Positions 47,001 to 57,048 of a DNA stretch of 64,000 bases are shown here, one piece after another. The position numbers and the translations under genes are program-made. Source of the DNA: Spirodela intermedia (taxonomy: Eukaryota > Streptophyta > Magnoliopsida > Alismatales > Araceae). Under the pieces are notes generated by a model, which did no database searches, was not told the DNA's origin, and was given only the letters and a program-made list of their open reading frames with translations. The stretch spans positions 7,070,424 through 7,134,423 of the forward strand of contig LR746267.1 in NCBI GenBank assembly GCA_902729315.2, written 5' to 3'. Position 1 is the stretch's first letter; each line of letters opens with the position of its first letter.

Positions 47001-50000
47001 TATTTAAGTGGCGACATACGTGTGGTTTCCTGCAATTTGCTGTCTGTTGAGGGTACCACATGGTTACTTCACCCCATTTCTTATTTGTTAAAATGGAGAA
47101 ATAAAACTTCGTCATGAAGGACAGAGGAGAGATCAGTGGAACAAGATTCATTCAACTTTAACCCTCATTATATAGGGAGTAACAATACACAACTTTTGCA
47201 AAAACACCCTAAACTAATTACATTATTTCCTTACGACTAAGAACTTTCAACACTCCCCCTCAAGATAAACTTTGAAAAGTTCATATTGACTAAATTAATG
47301 ATGACAAAAATCTTGTCCTTTGAACATTCGCTTGTTGGTGATGACGACGATCCGTTGTGGCATCAACTCTCCCTTTGATGGTAGTTGTAGATGACCGCCA
47401 CTAAGGTTGTGGATTTGGCGACACTTTTGGCTCTTCTGATGCTTGTCATGCCCCAAGGATAGCTCACCATGGATAAGATAGCACCAAACATCTGTGACTT
47501 GATCATAATGTTCACTATGTCCGAAAGTTGTAGAGCATGTCTCAAAGTTGTGAGGTAATTGACAGGATGGCACCAAGCACGTAGAGAGTATCCCTCTACT
47601 AAGAGATAATATAGTGCCAAGCTCTGATGCAAAGGCTCTTAGTTATGATGATTGATGTGATGTCAGGCCTCAGCACTCAGAAGAGGTGAGGACCAGCACC
47701 CCTCCCACTGATCAAGTAATGAGCTTGCGGAGGAATTAGAAGGTGAAAGCCATTTCAACAAAGGCAAAGGTGAGTAGACAACACCAAACAACATGGGCTG
47801 TAGCAATGTGGCCTGTGGAGAACTTTGGTTGCCAGACTAGGGAAGACATAGAATTGATGCCGAACAGAGGCAGACGGACTGAGGAGGACGGAGTATGACA
47901 ATGTACTGAGACAAGCGTGGATAAGAGAGGCTGATTTTACCTATCTCAGGAATGCTAATGAAGATGAAAACAATGGTAATGAACCTAGATATTTCAACCT
48001 CTAGATAGAAGGCTTGATGCAGTCACAAATGACATCAATGAACTTGAAGATGTAGTTGACGAACCTGTTACTGATGGACTGAGATATACTGTCAAATGAC
48101 ATATGAAGATCACGGTAGAAGAAACGAGACAGCAAGATCAGTGATCTCTCGTTGTAGAACTACTTTGTTGGCAGAAAACCTCGCCGGAAGAAGAGATGAC
48201 AATGGACTCGTCGTCCTAGATAGACTAGAGGACTGACGGAAGTAGAACTGCTCTAAATGGCAGAAAGAAAATCTGCTCAAAATGATAGAATATCATGCCT
48301 ATAAACAGCGGAAAGATAACACGCCTCCAAAGGCGCAATAAGTACATCAAGATGACGTTAGAAAGAAACTTGGCAGAGGTGGAAGGCGTCGCTGGAAGGA
48401 TACTCGGTAGAGGCAGAATGTCTCGCCAGAAAGGTACTCGGCAGAGGCGGAAGGCCTTGCTGGATAAAGAGGGTTTGAAACCCTAACTTGTAACCTGTCT
48501 ATTGCCAGATGTCAGTGATGGTGGGATCGATGATCCCCTAATAAGAAACATCAGGCAAAACCTATGCCAAATAGAGGCGACAACAGCAGATGGAAGATGC
48601 CCAATACTGTCGGACTCCAGTGGTGGTGGCGATGGCACTCCCCCAGACAACAGATGTTAGACATAGGCGACGAAACCCTAGTGGAATGAACCCGCTCTAA
48701 TATCTTGTTGAAATGGAGGAATAAAACCTCGTCACAAAGGACAGAGGGGAGAATGGCGGAAACTGCCTCAAGATTCATTCAACTCTAACCCCTATTATAT
48801 AGGGAGTAACAATACACAACTTTTACCAAAATACCCTAAACTAATTACACTATTCCGTACGACTTAGAACTTCTAATATTCTTTGTATAATACATGAAAA
48901 GTTTATTTGGAAACGGTGCTATGCTCGTGGTGTAGTTCCTCATGCTGTTATTTTTCTATCAACCTGTCATAAAATGCTAGTGTTTGAAATTTCTGAATTT
49001 AGGTAATATCTTGCCATTTTTTGTCAATTTTGTCTCATGCTTCCTTCCAACTGCGTAATTATGTCTTTTTAAAATTAATTTTGAATCTCTTTCTCTCTCA
49101 CACACAGTTTCCCTGGAAAGAATTATCAATTCTACCAGTGCAATGGCATGCCTTGGCCATTGGTCTCTTTGCATCCATAATAGCGCCTTTCGGAGGTTTC
49201 TTTGCTAGCGGCTTCAAAAGAGCTTTCAAACTTAAGGTGGTTATTGTTAATCCTCGGCTGAATTGAATCAACTGATATCCTGATCTTTAGTCTTTTGGTG
49301 TTTAGGATTTTGGAGATAGCATCCCTGGTCACGGTGGTATTACTGATAGAATGGATTGCCAGGTAACCTGCTAAATAACTTGGTGTATTGTTCCAGTATG
49401 TTAGCGGAAAAATGATTTTTTTATAGATATGTAAGTTCCTGCTGGTTGCATCCACTTATGTTGGTTGAAGCAATTAAACATTTTTTAATAGTGCCTGAAT
49501 TTTATTTTACACCAGAGTAAAATATGGAATCGAGCCAATTCAGACTTTTTCAATGTTCCAGACTTCCATTGACATCAGTTTCTTTCATCGTTGATTCATC
49601 TGTTGGATACCATGTATCCTTGACCAGAACCTGGCTAGCAGCTGATACAAACCCTATTTCGCTTGCTGCACGGTGGATCAAACCTGACACTTCTTTTCCG
49701 CTTTGGTGAATTTCTTCCATGCTCTTATATCAATCACCTCATCTCCCCCCCCCCCCCTTCATCTTATCTCATCCTCTCCAGTGGAAGAAAGAGAAACTTA
49801 CAGACTTCACAAATTCCTCTGGTTTAGTTCCTCTTGGTTCCCACGCGAGTGCTCATCCGCCTGGTCCCCTCTATCATAGCGAATTTATTATCTGATGTTA
49901 TTTCACCAGCCTTCCCGGCTGTTCACTCATTTACTAGATCCTTTCCCCATTAAGTGCTGGTCATTTTGGTGGTTTTTTGTCCCCTTTTTATTGTCCGATG

Positions 50001-50375
50001 TTCGACGGATCTTGGATTCATGTTGTCATATTTTCTTAAATGTGTTCCCATTTTGATACCCTTTTTCCTCCCTCCCTTTTTTCTTTCGCCCTTACGTTGA
50101 TAGATGGTGATGGCTGTATTCGCCTACATCTACCACCAATCATTCGTCGTCGTTCAGAGCTTCTCCATCGAGATGATCTTGGACCAGGTACCGCAACCCC
50201 CCCCCCCCCCCCCCCCCCAACCTTCTTCCTCCCCAGTCTGTCTTCTGATCTGGGTACTATATAAAACCATGCCTCCACCTGGGTCTTCTTTCAGATACTG
50301 AGGAACCTTACCTTGGAGGAGCAGCGACTTCTGTACGAGCAGCTGGGGAGGCTCTTGCAGGAGAGGGAGGTTTGA
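44094..50375 (+). CDS. CDS1: CDP-diacylglycerol synthase (phosphatidate cytidylyltransferase)
   Basis: ER membrane enzyme: CTP + phosphatidate gives CDP-diacylglycerol + PPi, the precursor of phosphatidylinositol and phosphatidylglycerol. Exons: 44094-44168, 44403-44656, 44773-44924, 45187-45328, 45881-46037, 46309-46356, 46452-46538, 49108-49236, 49306-49362, 50104-50187, 50295-50375; 421 residues, the length of Arabidopsis CDS1, all GT-AG. After a soluble N-terminus ([10 protein letters not shown]), hydrophobic segments include [36 protein letters not shown], and [18 protein letters not shown]. Family motifs: [12 protein letters not shown] and the signature [20 protein letters not shown] followed by ITDRMDC, across exons 8-9. 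The short C-terminal helix ends LLQEREV. Intron 7 (46539-49107) carries an LTR element; intron 10 carries a long C run near 50200-50220. The numbering 1 against 2 of the family cannot be assigned. Confidence 0.96.
47086..47252 (-). repeat. 3' LTR of the intron 7 element
   Basis: Left terminal repeat; contains TATATAGGGAGTAACAATAC, shared with the right copy. It lacks a few bases near position 60 relative to the right copy. On the element strand it begins TGTTGAAAGTTC directly after the polypurine tract. Confidence 0.85.
48372..48470 (+). repeat. Three ~34-base tandem units inside the LTR element
   Basis: Imperfect copies of GGCAGAGGNGGAAGGCNTNG followed by CTGGAAGGATACTC are arranged head to tail. 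They belong to the internal region of the retroelement and do not code for a recognisable protein. Confidence 0.7.
48706..48878 (-). repeat. 5' LTR of the intron 7 element
   Basis: Right terminal repeat, roughly 85 percent identical to the left by eye. The divergence between the two copies suggests an old insertion. The primer-binding-like sequence lies directly on its inner (left) side. Confidence 0.85.
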
Positions 50376-50641
50376 AGACTCCGACTAGGGGGGATGGTCT
50401 GAACTTGGACTTCAGCTGTATAGCCGCCAACCTATTCCTCATCCCTAGGTTTTGCATTTATATGCGCCGTCATGTTGTACATGTCTCCTTCTCCATTATT
50501 TCCATTCCTGATGGATGTTCTGCTTTGTACGTGTATAGCTTTCAGCATCAATCTGCCACCGAGACTCGAATCCTTAAACCCTAGATTTCCTGTTTAGGGT
50601 TTATTATTATCGTTTGCTTTAACTGGGTTTGTCCTGGATTG

Positions 50642-52048
50642 ATGAGCGCTGGCTGGATTTGTCCCGGTAGAAAATCGGTGAGCTACTTCCCCGCCGTGGC
50701 GAGCCGTGGCCGTGCGAGGAAACCTCCTCCGGTGGATGCGGCGGCCATCGGGCGGTTCCGCCGCTTGCTCGGCGGCGGCGGTGCCGCGGCCGTCGACAGC
50801 TTCGCCGTCCTGGATCTGCTGAAGGGCTGCTTCTCCGAGCCCATAGCGCGGCAGGCGCACACCATCATCACGAAGCTCGGCATGGGGGGCGTGGTCTTCC
50901 TCCGGACGGCCCTCATCAGCCTCTACTCCCGAACGGGCCAACTGGCGGACGCCCACGAGGTGTTCGTCGGTGTGAGCGGCCCGGAGAAGAACGCCGCCTG
51001 CTGGACGTCCCTCATCGCTGCCTGCGTTGGCAACGGCGAGCCCCAGGTGGCTCTCCGTTTCTTCCGGGAGATGCAGGCAGCCGGCGTGGAGCCCGACAAG
51101 GTCACCCTCACCGCTGCTCTCTCCGCCTGCGCTGACCTCGGCGCGCTGGCCTCCGGCGCCTGGATCCACGCCTACGCCGTCCGGCTGACGGATAAGAAGA
51201 ATAATAAGAAGAAGAGCTTCTCCGGCGACCTGATCCTTAGGAACGCCCTCATCAACATGTACACAAAGTGCGGGGACATCTCCAATGCCCGTCGCCTGTT
51301 CGACCTGGGACCGCACAGGGACGTGACCACCTGGACCTCCATGATCGTCGGCTACGCCCTAAACGGCCGTGCGGAGGAGGCCCTGAAGCTCTTCGGGGAG
51401 CTCCAGGCGACGCAGCAGCGGAGCCACCTTGTCTCCCCCAACCAGGTGACCTTCGTCGGCGTGCTGATGGCGTGCAGCCACGCGGGGCGCGTGGGGGAAG
51501 CCCTGCAGCACCTGCGGAGCATGCGGGAGGAGTACCGCGTGGAGCCGCAGATCTCCCACTACGGCTGCGTGGTGGACGGGCTTTGCCGCGCGGGGCGCCT
51601 GCAGGAGGCGCTGGAGTTCGCAGAGGCCATGCCGATCCGGCCCAACGCGGTCGTCTGGCGGACGCTGCTCGGCGCGTGCGCCGCTCGCGGTGAGCTGGCC
51701 GGCGCCGCGCGGGCCCGGCGCAGGCTGCTGGAAATGGAGCCGCAGCGCGAGCACGCCGGCGACGACGTGGCCATGTCCAACGCGTACGCGGCGGCGGGGG
51801 TGTGGGGGGCTAAGGAGGGGGTGCGGCGGCGCCGCCGGCGGGAGCCCGGCTGTAGCCTGATCGAGCTCGAAGGCCGAGTCCACGAGTTCGTCGCCGGCGA
51901 CCGGCGGCATCCCCGCCGGCGGGAGATCGTCCACCTCCTCCAGGGCATCGCAGAGATCTCCTCCACTCCCTCATCGGAAAAGATCGGCCTTCCCGCATTC
52001 CGAGAAGAATTCGGTCTCTTTAGCATTAGTGGCTCTAAAATCTTCTAA
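50642..52048 (+). CDS. PLS-class pentatricopeptide repeat protein, E/E+ type
   Basis: Intronless, GC-rich, 468 residues; a second organelle RNA-binding PPR protein on the other side of CDS1 and not a close copy of the first. The ATG at 50642 is the first in frame (the codon before it is TTG), only 266 bases after the CDS1 stop. Repeats run from about residue 55: VDSFAVLDLLKGC, FLRTALISLYSRTGQLADAH, CWTSLIAACVGNGEPQVALR, GVEPDKVTLTAALSACADLG, NALINMYTKCGDISNARRLF, WTSMIVGYALNGRAEEALKL, YGCVVDGLCRAGRLQEALEF. The E domain has VVWRTLLGACAARGELAGAA, and the E+ segment EPGCSLIELEGRVHEFVAGD is followed by RRHPRR. A DYW domain is missing. Oddity: between SNAYAAAGVWGAKEGV and EPGCS there are only Arg residues (RRRRRR) where relatives have about 12 varied residues. 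Confidence 0.92.
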   Translation: MSAGWICPGRKSVSYFPAVASRGRARKPPPVDAAAIGRFRRLLGGGGAAAVDSFAVLDLLKGCFSEPIARQAHTIITKLGMGGVVFLRTALISLYSRTGQLADAHEVFVGVSGPEKNAACWTSLIAACVGNGEPQVALRFFREMQAAGVEPDKVTLTAALSACADLGALASGAWIHAYAVRLTDKKNNKKKSFSGDLILRNALINMYTKCGDISNARRLFDLGPHRDVTTWTSMIVGYALNGRAEEALKLFGELQATQQRSHLVSPNQVTFVGVLMACSHAGRVGEALQHLRSMREEYRVEPQISHYGCVVDGLCRAGRLQEALEFAEAMPIRPNAVVWRTLLGACAARGELAGAARARRRLLEMEPQREHAGDDVAMSNAYAAAGVWGAKEGVRRRRRREPGCSLIELEGRVHEFVAGDRRHPRRREIVHLLQGIAEISSTPSSEKIGLPAFREEFGLFSISGSKIF

Positions 52049-52818
52049 TCGCAATCAGCCCTCGACACAACACTTTTAGCCCCCGGATTATCGAACCTTA
52101 TCGGTAAATCCCTTCATTAAATGCAAATAGTTGGACCACTGTAATCACGCGGCATCCCCCGTCCACGTGGCGGCTCGCCCCCACCCCGTCGCGCCGCCAC
52201 CCCGCCGCCCTCATCCCACATAACTGAGATCAGTCCGATGGGGACTGTACTGGGGGGGAGGGAGATGAACGGTTTGACTTTGGGAGAGATTAGTCGACTG
52301 GGACTTTTCAAACCCTTCTAGATTAAACCGGGCCGGCCCATAATTAGGCGAGTAGAGTTGACCAGCACCGACATCATCAAGAGCATGTGCGCCGTCTTTA
52401 TTGATTTCTATTTCTCGGGGGGTGGTTTTGAAACTCGAGTGCCTTGTAAAGGTCAGGAGGATGTAAAAGAAATAAATTACTATATAGCATTTTTTATGAT
52501 AGGAATTGTTTTTACAAGGAGGTATGTGTGAAAATAGCGCCGGCCCAGGTGAAGGGCCTGCATGTAATTATTGGGCGTCAGGTCCGGTCACCCTCCTGGG
52601 CGGCGGAGGGATTGAATTGGTACGTTGTGGAGGCGGTGACGTCCTCCGTCGGACACGCTGATGTGGATTTATTAAATTATTTAGGGCAGTTGGCTGCAAG
52701 TTAAATAAATAATATAAATACTCCCATTTCTCCCCTCGCTTCTTCCTCGCGTCCTCTCGTCGGTAGTCCATCCCCCCATCTTTTCTCGGGTTTTCTTTTG
52801 GAGGGCGAAGGGAAGAGA
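52049..52818 (+). promoter_or_regulatory. Promoter region of the NEP1-interacting-like gene
   Basis: 770 bases between the second PPR stop and the RING gene ATG. A TATA box (TATAAATA, 52713-52720) lies about 100 bases upstream of the ATG. Further up are a CACGTG G-box inside CCACGTGG (52164-52169) and a GGGCCGGCCCA element near 52331. The core promoter assignment is fairly secure; the other sites are candidates. Confidence 0.55.
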
Positions 52819-55633
52819 ATGGAGGTCAGCCGGGGGGCTTCCCTCTATTGCAGCTGTCCGTCGTCGTCGTCGTCTTGTCGTCCGGCTCACGCAGCTGCGG
52901 CGGGGGACAACGATGGGAGCGATCCTCGTACCTCCTCTGCGCGGCCACAGGCGGTGGAAGCAGAAGGAGTCGCGGCGGGAGTTAGGGAGGCGAACGGTTT
53001 GGAAGGAGGCGGCGTCTCTCAGTTCATCCCGCGGTTGATTTCGGGGGCGGTGTCCGGAGCGCTCACCGGTCTCTTCGCTTTGGGTAAGTGATCATTCAGA
53101 CGCCTGGAATTTCTGATTGTGAGATTTGTCTCTTACCGATCCGGCGGGGTGGGCCATCGTCGTCGAGTGAAACAATTCAGATACCTGAGACGTTTGTCTA
53201 TCTAACTATTTCGCAGATCGTCAGACGGAACTGCGAGGGGGATGATCTGATGTATACGATTTCTCATAGCCCATCTTACATGGGTGCTAGTTGAACCCTG
53301 TTATTTAATAAATCGCGTCCGGGTTAGTGCTATTTGATGAATTTCTGGGTTAGTGGATGTCTGCGGTTTGATCCATAAGACGTTCCTCTTATCAGATGCT
53401 TCCGGCGTTAATTCTTGGTTAATGATGGAGGATATACAGTTCATGCTGAGGTGCTCGGCACCATGGCACGGGAGGCTAAGTGTTTGGATATCCCTTACCA
53501 TTTGGTAATAAACGTTCAAATCCATCATGATTGATTCTAGGAAGACATTTCAATGCCTCGAGAGGTCATTTCATGCGGTCTGTGCCCGAAAATTTTGAGA
53601 GCTTTCACTCAGTTATTGCTGAGGAATGCAGACGAGCTTGGAACCTCTGTGACAGGTGAAACTAACTTTGTTACTGTTTTTTTTTTTTATTGTTATTTTT
53701 TACCTTGCGACCGGATCATGTTTTCCTGTTTATCCTCTTAGTCGATGGAAACACTTTCCAGGGTAGTTGTTATAGACTTGTTATGCTTATAGTGGGTATA
53801 AGACGTCACATTGACTTGAATTTTTCTAGGGGACCCATCAACTGAAATTAAACATCCAAGTGATCAGAGTGAATATGCTGTTTTATGCATATAAACCCGG
53901 TTAAAACTTTTTAAAAAATGATGATTGAGTATTTTTTTCCTCGTGTAGGTAGTATTTTTTTCCTATATCTGTAACACTTCTGATATTTCGTTGCCTCCAT
54001 TGCCAGCTGGCGCTGTCACTGGAGCGGTCTCTGGTGCATTGGCAGGTCGAGCTACTGATAGTGGTGTTCTTCGTGGAGCTGGTCTAGGGGCTGTTGCCGG
54101 AGCTGTCCTCTCTGTCGAAGTTTTAGAAGCATCCCGTGCTTATTGGTACGCGGATCGATTTGGCTATCGAAACCCCTCCTCAATGGTAAGCAGAAAACTC
54201 ATGAGAAATACCCGAGCTAGAATGCATATTTCATCACCTCTATCATTGATCCTACGCATATTTCGTTGCCACTTGTCCTCATAAAATGTGTTTTGTATTC
54301 CGTGACCTACGTCAATGACAGCGTTTAAAACTTCTACATCAAGCTGGCATTGTAATTTCATTTTTCCTTGTTCGTTTCGTTCTGGCATTTAATATGCCAG
54401 ATAATAAACCTCCTATATTTCAAAGATATTAGCCATCTAACTATTAACTGCGTATGCAGTTCTTCTCTCTCTCTTCCCCCTTCCTTGGCTGAACAGTTCT
54501 TAATTCCCTAATAAGCACTTTTATTTGCCCCCCTCGCTTCTTTCTCTGCCAACCGCACAGGTCACCAGTTCAACGTCTTTTCTACATTCACTTTTCTCTA
54601 CTATAGAGCATGAAGTTGCATTTCATGTGCCCGCTTCTTTAGAATATTTACGGTGTACTATAATGGGTAATACCAGGACATGTTATTACGCACTTGATTT
54701 CTTCTGATATAATGCGTGAAACAATGGCCTGTTTTCTCGAGAATAGTAGCTGATTAGGAGATGCACGGTAAAAAGTTTAGAAAACCATCTAAGTGTTGTT
54801 CGTGATTTTTCTCTTTATCAGGCAGATTTCATTGATGAACTCCTCCGTGGTCGATTTGTGAGGGACCAATTTGCTCCAGCAATGTTCACTGCTTATCGTT
54901 GGCAGGTGAGTTTGCTTCTATCATGTCTCCTTTTACCATTTATGGATCCCGATTTCCTATGCACCGATGAAACTCCCATGATTGATATCAGCTATTTCTG
55001 GCATACCCCTTAAGAGTAATAGTCATCATGCCAACCCTCAGGAAGATAAGATATTGGCCAGAAGAAAAATCATCATGCCAACTATCTCACTTATGGCCCT
55101 CTCGTCCAGTCCATCTGCCTTCTGTGCTCCCTCTCTGCTCCGAATGGCCTCATGCTCCCACTCCTGCTACGGACCAGACTTGGGACCAGATTTAGTAATG
55201 TTTCAGCAGAGAGTGAGTCTTTCTGTCTTTCCTTGGGCTCCGCAGATCAGCATCTCGGACTTGGGACACGACGAAAACTACGACCTTTTCGGTGAAATCT
55301 CCCCAAGGGGCCTCTCCAGCGAGTCACTGAAGAGACTCCCCCGCCACGTGATCGAGGAAAACCCGAACGGCTGCGGTGAAAGCACCATCTGCACCATCTG
55401 CCTACAGGTATCCCTCTCTCTCTCTCTCTCTCTCTCTTCTGTTTCTCTTGTTTGTCTCGGGATCTGCTGATCCTTCCAATTAAAGAAGGTTGACCCGCTG
55501 CTCCCGGCAGGACATCGAAGTGGGCGACACCGTCCGGAGCCTTCCTCGCTGCTCGCACACTTTCCACCTGGTGTGCGTTGACAAATGGCTCATCAAGCAC
55601 GTGTCCTGCCCAATGTGCCGCCGGGACGTGTAG
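52819..55633 (+). CDS. NEP1-interacting protein-like RING-H2 E3 ligase (NIP)
   Basis: Membrane-anchored RING-H2 protein of the NEP1-interacting family. Arabidopsis NIP1/NIP2 bind the plastid RNA polymerase RpoTmp at thylakoids; E3 activity is inferred from the RING. Exons: 52819-53083, 54007-54185, 54822-54905, 55246-55407, 55511-55633; 270 residues, all GT-AG. The ATG at 52819 is used because the upstream in-frame codon is TTG. After a Ser-rich N-terminus, Gly/Ala-rich hydrophobic segments with GxxxG spacing cover about 72-125 ([40 protein letters not shown]). Then come the family motifs [15 protein letters not shown] and [15 protein letters not shown], an acidic linker, and the RING-H2 at about 225-268: [18 protein letters not shown]. 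All eight ligands (C3H2C3) are present. Intron 4 is short with CT repeats. Confidence 0.93.
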
Positions 55634-57048
55634 CAGAGGGTTGACACTGGCAGCTGTTGAGACTCACACACACTCACACATGAGACCTGAGACCTTACCA
55701 GTCATGTACATATGATGTTGTATAGTTCAATTCTGCGGGTATATATATATACAGTGAGCCCTTTCGGTGGGGGGTGAAGATCAGGTTGACTTGGGTTCCC
55801 ATATCCATATTGTTGGGGGGTTCACCTTACCCATTATCTTTGACTTTGTCTTGGTTTCGATGCTGCCCATTTGATCCCTGACTTCGTCTTATGATCTATA
55901 TTTGGTAATTTTGGTGTTTAGAGGAATAATATGAGCAATGATTTACTTTTTCTGGGCTCCTCAATTTATATTATTTATTAAATGCAGTGCTTGTCTTTCT
56001 CTCCCTTCCTGTTGCTGAATGATGGGGACTTTTCCCTTTTTAGTCTTAAGACACTGCGGTGGAAATAAACCGCGTGTTATTATATCAAATAATACAATGG
56101 AGCTTTGACTTTATTACCTTCGCCCGAAACCCAACGCACGAGGTGCGGAGACGTGGAAGAAGAACGATGGCGAAGACCTTTGCTTTTTTTATTTTAAGTC
56201 AATGGCTAGTGAGACTCGTGGCACGATTAGGACGCTTGGATCGGTAAAGATGAGTAAACGATAAAGATCGTGTTAATTTAGTGCAGAAAAATAATTTAAT
56301 AAAATATTAAATAATACCTATTAAAATGTATACAAACGGTGTGAGAGAGAGAGTACTTAAAATCACTTTAAATATATATATATATTAATTATTTTAGGAT
56401 ATTACACGAAGGAAGACCGGGCCAATGCTTCGTACTGCGATTTCGGAACGGACTTCGCTTCTGACGGATTTTCCCTGTTTTGAGCCCACACGTGACGCGA
56501 GATCCTCGCATGGGACGACACGAGAGAGAGAGAAAGAGAGAGAGAGACCCACAATCGGCCTGGACGCAGGAAAAGGCGAGGTTGGGAGACCAAAGAATGA
56601 ACAGTTGGTAACCATTGTTGCAGCTTTAAGCTTCATCTCCGATCCTGGGTATAGAGAGGAAGGAAAGGAGGAGAGGGAGAGGGAGAGGTGTGTGATAGGG
56701 GCGACGACGAAGCTTCGCATTCATCTGAGCGGAATTTACAAACAGATCGAGACGCAGGAGGGACGAGTTGGTGGTGGTTGGCAGGGTGTAATCGTCACTG
56801 AATCAGTCAGAGCCGGACTGTGCCGTGGTTTCATTCAACTAGAGGCAAAACCGTAGGCGATGAGGGAACAGGGGCATTGACCATGGCGGAGACGGGAGCC
56901 GCTCCCTGGAGAAGCGAGCGGCTGCATTAGGTCGTCAATCTAGCGGCCTCTTTGCACTCACTAACCGATGCGGCGGCGCGGTGGCGGCCGTTCGTCGTCC
57001 CTCTTGAGGCTCGTCTGGGCATCGGCGTGGATGTGAGCCCTCAGAAGG
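55634..57048. other. Spacer and 5' region of the O-fucosyltransferase gene
   Basis: About 1.4 kb holding the 3' UTR of the RING gene and the promoter/5' UTR of the next one. Contents: (TA)n runs near 55745 and 56375, a GA-rich stretch near 56520-56550 and again near 56670-56690, and a short upstream open frame at 56968. No gene was recognised. Confidence 0.6.
56968..57036 (+). promoter_or_regulatory. Upstream open reading frame, in frame with the O-fucosyltransferase
   Basis: A 22-codon frame (MRRRGGG...WASAWM) closes at TGA 57034-57036. Four codons later, in the same frame, comes the main ATG at 57049. If transcribed it would be a uORF likely to reduce or regulate translation. Alternatively the true start lies here and the TGA is a recent nonsense change or sequence error. 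The sequence alone does not decide. Confidence 0.5.

Larger units (their letters stand above)
47086..48878 (-). mobile_element. Non-autonomous LTR retrotransposon (TRIM/LARD-like) in CDS1 intron 7
   Basis: Two direct repeats of about 167 and 173 bases (47086-47252 and 48706-48878) bound an internal region of about 1.45 kb. Each starts TGTT(A/G)AAATGG; the left ends CAACA, the right AATA. Read on the minus strand, the right copy is the 5' LTR; next to it lies GATATTAGAGC, similar to the initiator-Met tRNA primer site TGGTATCAGAGC. Before the left (3') LTR is a polypurine tract, TTGAGGGGGAG. Flanking 5-mers TTATT (47081-47085) and TTCTT (48879-48883) resemble a target duplication with one change. 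No gag, protease, integrase or reverse transcriptase is recognisable, so movement would need enzymes from another element, probably Copia-like. It is inserted antisense to the host gene. Confidence 0.85.

Noticed and set aside
47295-47632. Minus-strand open frames of about 90 codons inside the LTR element
   Set aside because: No gag or pol motif, overlapping frames and poor composition; treated as non-coding internal sequence.
50594-51934. Long antisense open frames (240 and 191 codons) over the second PPR gene
   Set aside because: Same GC effect; the sense frame has consistent PPR motifs.
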